Shown: positions 7,062 through 13,046 of the stretch, in pieces
Layout of the letters: each line of letters starts with the position of its first letter
Position numbering within the stretch: position 1 is the first letter of the stretch
Assembly (NCBI GenBank): GCA_023433855.1
Contig: JAEYTV010000134.1
Coordinates: forward strand, 1-14,726
DNA from: Pseudomonadota bacterium
GTDB taxonomy: Bacteria; Pseudomonadota; Alphaproteobacteria; Rhizobiales; Rhizobiaceae
Length of the DNA stretch: 14,726 bases
Reading direction: 5' to 3'
The notes under the pieces: model-generated
The model's input: the letters and a program-made list of their open reading frames with translations, nothing else
The model's database searches: none
What the model was told of the DNA's origin: nothing
Program-made: the position numbers and the translations under genes

Positions 7062-7757
7062 ATGGAAGATCAGACCTGCGACGATGGAGCCTACGGGGAG
7101 GGCAAGGAAGCCATTCGTCCCCGCCGCTACATGCCGGCAGTCAAGCGGGAACAGTTTATCCTCGAAGAGGCCGTCCGCTTTTTCGCGGAACACGGCTTCG
7201 AAGGTCAGACGCGCGAACTGGCTAAACGGATCGGCATCACCCACTCCGCCATCTACCGGCACTTTCCCAGCAAGGAGGCGCTTATCGAGCGGGTCTACGA
7301 GCACGTCTATCTCAGCCGGTGGGATGACACATGGGCGGACCTGATCATCGATCGTACACGGCCAGTCGAAAGCAGGCTGACCGACTTTTACTTGCAATAT
7401 GTCGCCCGCGTCTTCCACTATGACTGGGTGCGGATATTCGTGTTCTCGGGGCTGAAGACGTTCGACATCACGACACGTTATCTCGACATCGTCCGCCGCC
7501 AGATCATTGAACCGGCGTGCCTCGAATTGCGTTACGAACTTGGATTGCCGGGCGTCGAGGAGGTGCCGCTTTCCGAGCGCGAGATGGAGCTTTTGTGGGG
7601 GCTCCACGGACGGATCTTCTATCTGGCGATTCGCCGCTTCGTTTACGGGACGCCTACTCCCTCATCCCTGGACGACATCGTTCGCGACGGCGTGAAGAGC
7701 TTCATGGTAGGGGGACCGGTCGTGGCAAGATCGATCGTTGAATCGATCCCCTCCTGA
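7062..7757 (+). CDS. TetR/AcrR-family transcriptional regulator
   Basis: This 231-residue protein is probably the ligand-responsive repressor of the divergent hydroxylase-transporter operon and of itself. The N-terminal DNA-binding domain spans about residues 28-75: ILEEAVRFFAEHGFEGQT leads into RELAKRIGITHSAIYRHF, a classic TetR helix-turn-helix, followed by PSKEALIERVYEHVY. The remaining 155 residues form a poorly conserved helical ligand and dimer domain, from which no ligand can be predicted. The ATG at 7062 has GGGGA at 7047-7051. An in-frame TTG at 6996 would lengthen it by 22 residues, but that TTG lies inside an operator-like repeat and the added residues look non-native. Its target sites are proposed to be the three intergenic motifs. 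The family assignment is firm; repression of the neighbours is inferred from the divergent layout. Confidence 0.92.
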   Translation: MEDQTCDDGAYGEGKEAIRPRRYMPAVKREQFILEEAVRFFAEHGFEGQTRELAKRIGITHSAIYRHFPSKEALIERVYEHVYLSRWDDTWADLIIDRTRPVESRLTDFYLQYVARVFHYDWVRIFVFSGLKTFDITTRYLDIVRRQIIEPACLELRYELGLPGVEEVPLSEREMELLWGLHGRIFYLAIRRFVYGTPTPSSLDDIVRDGVKSFMVGGPVVARSIVESIPS

Positions 7758-7767
7758 CCGGCAGGCG

Positions 7768-7989
7768 TCACTCGTCTCTCCCGCTCGCCTGTGCAGCACC
7801 TCCCTCACTCAAGAGCCTGCGCCACCGGTAAAGCAGATTGGGCGCAACGCCATGGCGGCGAACGGTGGACGATACCGTCTCGCCGGGTTCGAAACTCTGC
7901 TCGATGATTGTCAGCTTCTGCTCGGCTGCCCACCGCCTGCGGCGAACATCACCCGTCAGCAATTCGACCTGCCGATACTCATTAGACAT
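7768..7989 (-). pseudogene. IS66-family tnpA (OrfA) remnant, 3'-truncated
   Basis: The 73-residue frame begins MSNEYRQVELLTGDVRRRRW and continues AEQKLTIIEQSFEPGETVSS, then RRHGVAPNLLYRWRRLLSEGG. This is the helix-turn-helix N-terminal half of the small TnpA protein of IS66 elements, which normally runs to roughly 100-140 residues. Similarity stops after LLSEGG, and the last residues look like flanking sequence. No tnpB or tnpC follows on the minus strand, because tetR begins almost at once. The start at 7989 keeps a ribosome site (AGGACAGG), and the leader to about 8090 is probably also IS-derived. Within 7758-8180 I see nothing else. The exact element ends could not be located. Confidence 0.8.
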
Positions 7990-8180
7990 AAGCCTGTCCT
8001 CAAGCCTGCGCTTGAGCCTTTCTGCTTATGCCGACTGTCCGGTCGAAACCGGGAGCAGTTCAACGGATTGATCAGGCTGGTGGCGTAAGTTGCAATAACT
8101 ACAACAATCTTGAATTACCCGGCGCAAAATATAGAAATCAAGACGGTGAATATTAAGGTAATCCTTGTGATGGAGACAGC

Positions 8181-8522
8181 ATGGACAACACATTCCCAGA
8201 CGACGAAATTGGTGATGTTCTTCGTCATATGAAGGAAACGGGTGATGATCTGTCCGCTCCGCGGGAGGTAGATTTTTCAGTTGTTTTTCCAGATGAGGCT
8301 TCAGCTCAAAGCTTCATTGGAATAATCAAGGCGCATTTCGACAAGACACGATACTCCGAAACGCAGACTTCACACCCGCCAGCATGGGACGTAACTGCAA
8401 CCCGATTTATGAGCGTGTCTCATCAGGAAATTACAAATACGGAACAGTTATTGAAGGACGCCGCCGCTGAGTTTGGCGGAGAGAATGATGGTTGGGGCTG
8501 CTTTAATGTGATGAAATCATAG
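8181..8522 (+). CDS. RraB-family protein (putative ribonuclease E inhibitor)
   Basis: This intact 113-residue cytoplasmic protein resembles the RraB (regulator of RNase E activity B) family. Visible family features are an acidic N-terminus with a DGDDLS-like motif (TGDDLSAPREVDFSVVFPDE, residues 20-39), the central WDVTATRFM (about 68-76) and the C-terminal GGENDGWGCF (about 99-108). In E. coli RraB binds RNase E and modulates mRNA decay; whether alphaproteobacterial members do so is not shown here. TGGAGA at 8171-8176 is a good ribosome site 4 nt before the ATG. Codons and surrounding DNA are visibly A+T-richer than the flanking operons. The gene lies between an IS66 remnant and IS6 remnants, so it may have been carried in. 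It has no operon partner. DUF-type relatives of RraB are the alternative label. Confidence 0.8.
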   Translation: MDNTFPDDEIGDVLRHMKETGDDLSAPREVDFSVVFPDEASAQSFIGIIKAHFDKTRYSETQTSHPPAWDVTATRFMSVSHQEITNTEQLLKDAAAEFGGENDGWGCFNVMKS

Positions 8523-8578
8523 AGGCGAAATTACCTCTGTCGCTCATCCTTTGGCGGCTTTTCTCTCCCTTTCCGCGT

Positions 8579-8617
8579 CCCTCTGCCGAGCAGGTTATCG
8601 CGCTGCTCGGCAGAGGG
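8579..8617. repeat. Perfect 15-bp inverted repeat (hairpin, 9-nt loop)
   Basis: CCCTCTGCCGAGCAG (8579-8593) is perfectly complementary to CTGCTCGGCAGAGGG (8603-8617), with loop gttatcgcg. The stem is G+C-rich and would be very stable. It lies 57 bp after the RraB-family stop and just before the first IS6 remnant. No T-run follows on either strand, so it is not a standard intrinsic terminator, although it could still act as a transcript end or mark an element boundary. Confidence 0.75.
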
Positions 8618-8653
8618 ATGATGACGAACTGCCTTCATACTGCCGCTGCGTAT

Positions 8654-9205
8654 CCTGACCGTCTCTGGTTCTCCTGCCTGCGGATGGTAGAAGAGATGCC
8701 GCTGGAGCGCAGTGTCGCGGTCTCCTATGAAACGATCAGGTGGCGGGCGATGAAGTTTGGCTGTCTATGCCGACACTTGTGGCGAAAGGCGCCGAGCCCT
8801 AAGGACGTGTGGCATCTGGACGAGGTGGTCGTTGTCCAAGCTCGCCACAACACCAAAGCGGCTAAGCGTCTGCTGAGCAGACTGATGAAGAATCAGGGTG
8901 CCTGCCAAAGCGGATCATCACCGACAAGCTCCGCTCATATGGTGGCACGGCGGCCGTTGATGCCAACCGTCGAGCACCGCTCGCACAGGGGGTTGAACAA
9001 CCGCGTCGAGAACTCGCACCTTCCTTTGCGAAAACGGGAGGGGTCATGCAGCGGTTCCGTTCGCCGGGAGCGCTGCAACGCTTCGCCGCTGCGCGTCGCA
9101 GCCACTCCGCAACCTCTTCGTCGCGCCCGGCCAGCTTTCGACCTTCACCTGCATCCCCTTGCAGCGATGGCACATTGGAAGGCCATTACCGGGCCAGCGG
9201 CCTGA
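8654..9205 (+). pseudogene. IS6-family transposase remnant, copy 1 (frameshifted, internally deleted)
   Basis: Pieces of an IS6-type DDE transposase appear in order but alternate between two frames. They are LRMVEEMPLERS and VSYETIRWRAMKFG (from 8678), WHLDEVVV (first Asp, about 8810) and KAAKRLLSRLMKNQG. Then come IITDKLRSYGG in another frame (second Asp, about 8914), VEHRSHRGLNNRVENSHLPL back in the first frame (catalytic Glu), MQRFRSPGALQRF in the second frame from 9046, and HPLAAMAHWKA near the end. About 30 residues that normally lie between HLDE and the KAAKRLL segment are missing. The gene is dead. Its 3' side runs into a terminal repeat at 9229-9259. The family call comes from remembered signature motifs. 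Confidence 0.85.
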
Positions 9206-9302
9206 TCAAGATGGGCGTCCCCAAGAAGACCGTCTCCTAAGTTAACCTGACATCACACCGATCGGGTGAACCGCCATTGCCAGGCCGCTGCGCGTCGCAG
9301 CC
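9085..9302. repeat. 19-bp direct repeat with internal palindrome (9085-9103 and 9284-9302)
   Basis: GCCGCTGCGCGTCGCAGCC occurs twice, 199 bp apart. Each copy contains GCTGCG-CGT-CGCAGC, a perfect 6-bp stem with a 3-nt loop. The first copy lies in IS6 copy 1, where family members have conserved coding sequence. The second lies outside the recognisable coding part of copy 2. It may be a rearrangement junction. Confidence 0.6.
9229..9259 (+). repeat. Putative right terminal inverted repeat of IS6 copy 1
   Basis: The segment ending GTTAACCTGACATCACACC (9241-9259) lies just after the end of the plus-strand transposase remnant. Read inward on the minus strand it starts GGTGTGATGTCAGGTTAACT and continues with a TAGGAG-like stretch. 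It matches the repeat at 9530-9558, upstream of the oppositely oriented copy. A 3' end of one copy matching the 5' end of another is what terminal inverted repeats predict. Confidence 0.6.
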
Positions 9303-9344
9303 GCTTCCAACTTTCGCGACGAGAATGGGCGAAGCCTCTCCGCC

Positions 9345-9505
9345 CGCCACCTGATCGTTTCACAGGAGGCCGCGGCACCGCGCTCCAGCAGCATCTCTTC
9401 TACCATCCGCAGGCTTAACGGGAACCGGACGTAGAGCCAGACCGCGTGGGCGATCACAGAAGGCGGGAAGCGATGGCGTTTGTAGCTGACAGGTCCGCAT
9501 TTCAT
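9345..9505 (-). pseudogene. IS6-family transposase remnant, copy 2 (N-terminal fragment)
   Basis: The minus-strand frame starting at 9505 reads MKCGPVSYKRHRFPPSVIAH, then AVWLYVRFPLSLRMVEEMLL, then the ASCETIRW segment. This is the intact N-terminal portion of an IS6-type transposase, including its helix-turn-helix region. After about residue 53 the similarity stops, and the frame continues through unrelated sequence to a stop at 9242. All three catalytic acidic residues are therefore lost. The fragment is closer to the family consensus than the same part of copy 1. A terminal repeat lies upstream at 9530-9558, so this is the left end of an element cut off by deletion or rearrangement. Confidence 0.85.
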
Positions 9506-9529
9506 CAGGGCGGCATAGCCGCAAAAACC

Positions 9530-9560
9530 TCACCCCTAGTTAACCTGACATCACCCCTAG
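9530..9560 (-). repeat. Putative left terminal repeat of IS6 copy 2, with a 21-bp partial tandem repeat
   Basis: GTTAACCTGACATCAC at 9539-9554 is identical over 16 bases to 9241-9256. In addition TCACCCCTAG occurs at 9530-9539 and 9551-9560, so a 21-bp unit is repeated about one and a half times. The second copy contains the TAG stop of the LysR gene (9557-9559). The IS end and the gene end therefore abut or overlap. Confidence 0.6.
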
Positions 9561-10447
9561 AGGTCCTTCGGACGCATCTTCGCGTAAGCCAGAAACGCCC
9601 TTACAGCGCCGGATGTCTCCCCCCTCCGGGAAAGTAGCACGAGATCAGCCTTTTCGTTTGTCTCCTGCAACGCCCGGTACTCCAGCCCGGGAAGCGCTAC
9701 GGCTTTCAGCGGCTCAGGGACAAGGGCCAGGCCCAGTCCTGCCGAAGCCATGGTTAAGACCGTAAGCGTATTGCCGAGTGAATGAGACACTCTCGGTTCC
9801 TTCCCCAAAAGCCGGCGAAGGAGATCAAGCTGAGCCTGTTCAGCACCGTGAGCAGCGTAAACGACGAAAGTCTCATCGAGCAAATCAGCTTTCAGGACGG
9901 ATGAACGCCTCGCCAGGGCATGGTCACCGCTCATGGCGACCACCCAGGGCCAAGTACCGATCCGCTCCGCGGCAACATCCCCGTGGAAGGAGATGTCGAA
10001 CGTCGGACAGTAGCCGGCATCTAGCTCCCCCGCCAGGACTGCCTCCGCCTGTTGTTGGGGCGACGCCTCCCGCAGGGTGATGCCGACGTTGGGATGTTGG
10101 CGATGAAAACCACGCAGATCGTCAGTCAGCTTTCCAACGAATGAAGCGTTGCCCGAAAATCCGATGCGGACCGAACCGATCTCGCCGCGGGCGGATTGCT
10201 GCGCGAGTTCTTTGGCCCGATCGGCTTGTTTCAACGTTCGTCGGGCCTCCTCGAGGAATATAGCGCCAGCTTCAGTAAGCGCGACGTGGCGGCTCGTGCG
10301 GGTGAGCAACTTCGTGCCCAGTTCCTCTTCAAGGGACCGGATCTGCATGGTCAGAGCGGGCTGAACAATGTGAACTCTCTCCGCAGCTCGTCCGAAGTGA
10401 CCCTCCTCTGCGACAGCAACAAAGTATCGTAAGTGACGAAGCTCCAT
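9557..10447 (-). CDS. LysR-family transcriptional regulator
   Basis: This 296-residue regulator has the standard LysR length and layout. The winged helix-turn-helix occupies residues 1-60, starting MELRHLRYFVAVAEEGHFGR followed by AAERVHIVQPALTMQIRSLE. The periplasmic-binding-like effector domain follows from about residue 85 (GSVRIGFSGNASF) and includes GLGLALVPEPL near 250. An upstream in-frame start at 10573 would add 42 residues that overlap the divergent gene; the canonical MELRHLRYF start at 10447 is preferred, although its ribosome site is weak. It is divergent from the amidohydrolase gene, with 106 bp between starts and a LysR-box-like palindrome inside. It is probably an effector-responsive activator of that catabolic cluster; the effector is unknown. 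Its stop codon lies within the IS6 end repeat, but the C-terminus appears complete. Confidence 0.93.
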   Translation of the reverse strand: MELRHLRYFVAVAEEGHFGRAAERVHIVQPALTMQIRSLEEELGTKLLTRTSRHVALTEAGAIFLEEARRTLKQADRAKELAQQSARGEIGSVRIGFSGNASFVGKLTDDLRGFHRQHPNVGITLREASPQQQAEAVLAGELDAGYCPTFDISFHGDVAAERIGTWPWVVAMSGDHALARRSSVLKADLLDETFVVYAAHGAEQAQLDLLRRLLGKEPRVSHSLGNTLTVLTMASAGLGLALVPEPLKAVALPGLEYRALQETNEKADLVLLSRRGETSGAVRAFLAYAKMRPKDL

Positions 10448-10454
10448 AAGATTG

Positions 10455-10469
10455 ATCAGTCCATCTGAT
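10455..10469. promoter_or_regulatory. LysR-box-like palindrome
   Basis: ATCAGTCCATCTGAT is a perfect ATCAG-N5-CTGAT palindrome that fits the T-N11-A rule. It lies in the LysR/amidohydrolase intergenic region, just before the LysR start and about 85-100 bp upstream of the amidohydrolase ATG, a usual place for a recognition site. A second inverted pair, CGATCA (10474-10479) and TGATCG (10496-10501), follows and could be the activation site. Binding is inferred. Confidence 0.5.
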
Positions 10470-10553
10470 AGCCCGATCATATCAATATATTTGGCTGATC
10501 GACATCTGTCATTCATCCTCCTGCTTGTGAGTTGATAGAGACAGGAGAAGGCA

Positions 10554-11489
10554 ATGACGGAGCCAGCACGCATTGATGTCCACCAGCATGTCGTTCCGCC
10601 ATTCTGGGCAGATCAACTCCCGGCCAATGGCGGGGATCCGTCTGGCTGGTATAACCCAAAATGGAGCCCGGAAAGCGCGATCGAGTTCATGGACTCTCAG
10701 GCAATAGCAACGGGAATCCTGTCGTTGACTGCGCCGAGTGTGGTCGGGTGGGCGCAACTGCAGCGTCGCGATATGGCGCGGCAAGTGAACGAATATACCG
10801 CAGGCCTGGTGGCGCAGCATCCAGGCCGCTTTGGAAATTTCGCGACCCTGCCACTCCCCGACTTGGATGGTGCGTTGGCGGAGATCGACCATTCCTTGGA
10901 AGAACTCGCAGCGGACGGCGTGATCCTCCTGAGCAATTATGACGACAAATATCTCGGCGACGAGAAGTTCGATCCTGTTTGGGCTGAACTCGACCGGCGG
11001 GCTGCGGTAGTCTTCATTCACCCCGGCAAACCGGCAATACCGACATTGACGGGCGTTCCCGGCCCGATTGTGGACTACCCCTTCGATACGACCCGAACTG
11101 CGGTCCACATGGTGTTGAATGGCGTGATGGGCCGATACAGGCGCGTGAGGGTCATCCTCTCACATGCAGGCGGCTTCCTGCCCTACGCTGCACAGCGCTT
11201 TGCTGAACTTGCCCCTCATGTCCGACCAGATGCTCCGACGAGGGAAGAGTTGCTTGAGGCGTTCCGCCGCTTCTATTTCGACACGGCGCTGTCAAGCCCG
11301 ACGGCCCTGCCGACACTGCAGGCATTCACTGGCTCGGACCGAGTGCTCTACGGCAGCGACTACCCCTACGCTCCAGCTTCAGTCGGGGCATCTTTCACGC
11401 AGAACCTCGATAGGTACGAGGGGTTCACCGAAGTCGAACGCGTTGCTGTCAATCACGGCAACGGCCGGCGCCTCTTTAAGCGCTTGTGA
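10554..11489 (+). CDS. Amidohydrolase-family protein (ACMSD-like, possible decarboxylase)
   Basis: This 311-residue TIM-barrel metal enzyme belongs to the amidohydrolase 2 group, which includes ACMSD, gamma-resorcylate and 6-methylsalicylate decarboxylases and related C-C bond hydrolases. Metal ligands can be placed at His10 and His12 (DVHQHVVP), His156 (VFIHPGKP), His204 (ILSHAGGFLPY) and Asp269 (VLYGSDYPYA), the ACMSD pattern with no lysine ligand. The length matches the family and no signal peptide is seen. AGGAGAAGG sits just before the ATG at 10554. It is the first gene of the cluster controlled by the divergent LysR regulator, followed by EthD-like, hydrolase and dehydrogenase genes. 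Decarboxylation or hydrolysis of an aromatic or ring-opened carboxylic acid is likely, but the substrate is not determined. Confidence 0.88.
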   Translation: MTEPARIDVHQHVVPPFWADQLPANGGDPSGWYNPKWSPESAIEFMDSQAIATGILSLTAPSVVGWAQLQRRDMARQVNEYTAGLVAQHPGRFGNFATLPLPDLDGALAEIDHSLEELAADGVILLSNYDDKYLGDEKFDPVWAELDRRAAVVFIHPGKPAIPTLTGVPGPIVDYPFDTTRTAVHMVLNGVMGRYRRVRVILSHAGGFLPYAAQRFAELAPHVRPDAPTREELLEAFRRFYFDTALSSPTALPTLQAFTGSDRVLYGSDYPYAPASVGASFTQNLDRYEGFTEVERVAVNHGNGRRLFKRL

Positions 11490-11653
11490 ACGGCGGAGAC
11501 GGAAAGAACCGTGGCTGGCGACGCACCGGCATAAACTGCTGACGCATACAATGACCGTTCAGGCTCGCGGTGCTGAAGAAATGCCGATCGCCTCAGCTCC
11601 GCAGCATCTGGTTCCGTCATCCAGACGGTTCGGCTAACGCCGGAGGATCTAGA

Positions 11654-11992
11654 GTGCCCCAACGAGAACTCGTTACCATTTACGTTAGTTATGTTGGCCC
11701 ACCAACCGCTCGTTTCGACCGAAGCTACTACGTTACCAGGCATTTGCCGCTCGTGATGGATGTTTGGGGACCGCTTGGGTTATTGAAGGCGACGGCGTTT
11801 TTTCCCGAGGCCGAAGCCGAGGAAAGACAAGACCATCCCACCGCCACCCTTGTCATATGCGAATGCGTCTTCCGTGATGAAGCCGCAGTGGACGCCGCGT
11901 TTGCGAGCACGGCGACGCCCCAGGTTGTGGCGGATGTTTCGGCTTTCACCGATCTCGACCCTCAGCGGACGAGATCGCTCCCTATGAAATAA
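11654..11992 (+). CDS. EthD-like small protein (ferredoxin-like alpha+beta barrel)
   Basis: This 112-residue protein resembles the EthD family. It starts with a beta strand (ELVTIYVSYVGPP) followed by FDRSYYVTRHLPLVMDVWGP (about residues 21-40), where the xYYxxHLPL pattern with His30 is the family signature. The chosen start is the GTG at 11654, with GGAGG at 11642-11646. An ATG at 11570 would add 28 residues of unlikely composition. EthD proteins are found in ether, aromatic and polyketide catabolic or biosynthetic clusters, and related ones act as small lyases or isomerases; the role here is unknown. It lies 164 bp after the amidohydrolase gene, a stretch in which I see no other gene. The alpha/beta hydrolase gene follows after 14 bp. 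Confidence 0.75.
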   Translation: MPQRELVTIYVSYVGPPTARFDRSYYVTRHLPLVMDVWGPLGLLKATAFFPEAEAEERQDHPTATLVICECVFRDEAAVDAAFASTATPQVVADVSAFTDLDPQRTRSLPMK

Positions 11993-12006
11993 CCACACAC
12001 GTTTGA

Positions 12007-13044
12007 ATGGGTAAGCAAATGACACGAGTTGAAAATGCCTTTTCGCCCTGGGCCTCAAAACCTGCCCGCACCGTCAAACGCGGGCATTTCTGGATCGCCG
12101 GAGACCGTGCCTCAATCGATGGGCAGACTTATCAAAGAGGCCCGATGTTCGTTGAGTGGGAAGCACCCGAGCAGATCACTCAAGCTTTTCCAATTGTACT
12201 CATGCATGGAGGGGGGTTTCAGAGCACGGAGTGGTTCGACACTCCGGATGGGCGCCCGGGCTGGGCGCAACGGTTCGTCGAGACCGGATATGCAGTCCTA
12301 GCAGTCGACAGACCCGGCCATGGACGCTCGCCCTTCCACACGAGCACGATGGGCGGAATGACGCCGCCGTTCTCCTATGAACACGGGCGCGAGATCTATA
12401 TCCCCGAGTCGAGGATCGCCGACCATACGCAATGGCCTTTTGCCCGCGACGACGAGGCGGCGATGGACAGCTTCATCGCTGGATACGGTCCTATGCCGGA
12501 AGACCTCGCCAACTCGGAAGAAATGGATGCCGATCGCACAGCGCGTCTGCTCGACATAATCGGGCCGGCGATCCTGATCACTCATTCTGCCTCCGGACCC
12601 TCAGGGTGGTTGATCGCCGACCGTCGTCCTGGGCTGGTCAAGGCGATTGTTTCGGTCGAGCCCATGGGCCCACCGTTTGCCGACATACCAAATATCGGAT
12701 CGTTGGCCTGGGGCCTCGCCGCCTGTCCACTGACCTTCAATCCACCGCTCGACACACCGGAGGCAGTTCACGCCGCTGACCCGGCGGATCACAGGCTGAC
12801 CAACCTTCAGGGCTTGCCAATCCTCGTAGTCACCGGCGGCGCGTCAGACTTCGAACCCGCAAGTCCACCGGCGGTGGCGCGCCTCAATGCTGGAGGTGCC
12901 GCAGCGCAGCTGATGCACCTCCCAGACTATGGCATTCACGGCAATGGCCATGGCTTGATATATGAAAAGAACTCGGATGAGGCACTTCAACCCGTCCTGG
13001 CGTGGCTTTCTACTATCGCTGCGCAGCAAGAATGGAGACCATGA
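12007..13044 (+). CDS. Alpha/beta-fold hydrolase (esterase/lactonase-like)
   Basis: This 345-residue hydrolase belongs to the subgroup with an HGGG oxyanion motif (67-70, VLMHGGGFQSTEW) and the TPDGRPGWAQRF segment (79-90). The nucleophile elbow ITHSASGPSGW places Ser194 as nucleophile, with Ser where the second glycine usually stands. The likely acid is Glu218 (VSVEPMGPP) and the likely base His315 (GIHGNGHGLIYEKN). No signal peptide is evident, so it is probably cytoplasmic. Two starts are possible, ATG 12007 or ATG 12019 four codons later; neither has a strong ribosome site, so translation may be coupled to the EthD-like gene ending at 11992. Its stop lies at the start of the dehydrogenase gene. 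In context it may hydrolyse an ester or lactone intermediate of the pathway. Confidence 0.88.
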   Translation: MGKQMTRVENAFSPWASKPARTVKRGHFWIAGDRASIDGQTYQRGPMFVEWEAPEQITQAFPIVLMHGGGFQSTEWFDTPDGRPGWAQRFVETGYAVLAVDRPGHGRSPFHTSTMGGMTPPFSYEHGREIYIPESRIADHTQWPFARDDEAAMDSFIAGYGPMPEDLANSEEMDADRTARLLDIIGPAILITHSASGPSGWLIADRRPGLVKAIVSVEPMGPPFADIPNIGSLAWGLAACPLTFNPPLDTPEAVHAADPADHRLTNLQGLPILVVTGGASDFEPASPPAVARLNAGGAAAQLMHLPDYGIHGNGHGLIYEKNSDEALQPVLAWLSTIAAQQEWRP

Positions 13045-13046
13045 TC

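Larger units (their letters stand above)
8676..9414. repeat. 74-bp inverted repeat (8676-8749 and 9341-9414)
   Basis: The 74 bases at 8676-8749 match the reverse complement of 9341-9414 at 69 positions by direct comparison, all differences being single substitutions. Both encode the LRMVEEM...ETIRWRA portion of the IS6-type transposase. This shows that the two remnants are closely related copies in opposite orientation. Similarity ends abruptly after the GGCGGGCG at the inner ends. Confidence 0.9.

Noticed and set aside
8521..8538. AGAGG-N8-CCTCT inverted repeat at the end of the RraB-family gene, as a terminator
   Set aside because: The stem is only 5 bp, the loop is A+T-rich and no T-run follows, so it is too weak to call.
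9004..9240. Open frame segments at the end of IS6 copy 1 as independent small genes
   Set aside because: They contain transposase pieces such as MQRFRSPGALQRF and HWKA in alternating frames, so they are debris of one dead gene.
10448..10573. Upstream start for the LysR regulator adding 42 residues
   Set aside because: The extension crosses the LysR-box palindrome and overlaps the start of the divergent amidohydrolase gene. LysR proteins normally begin at the MELRHLRYF position.
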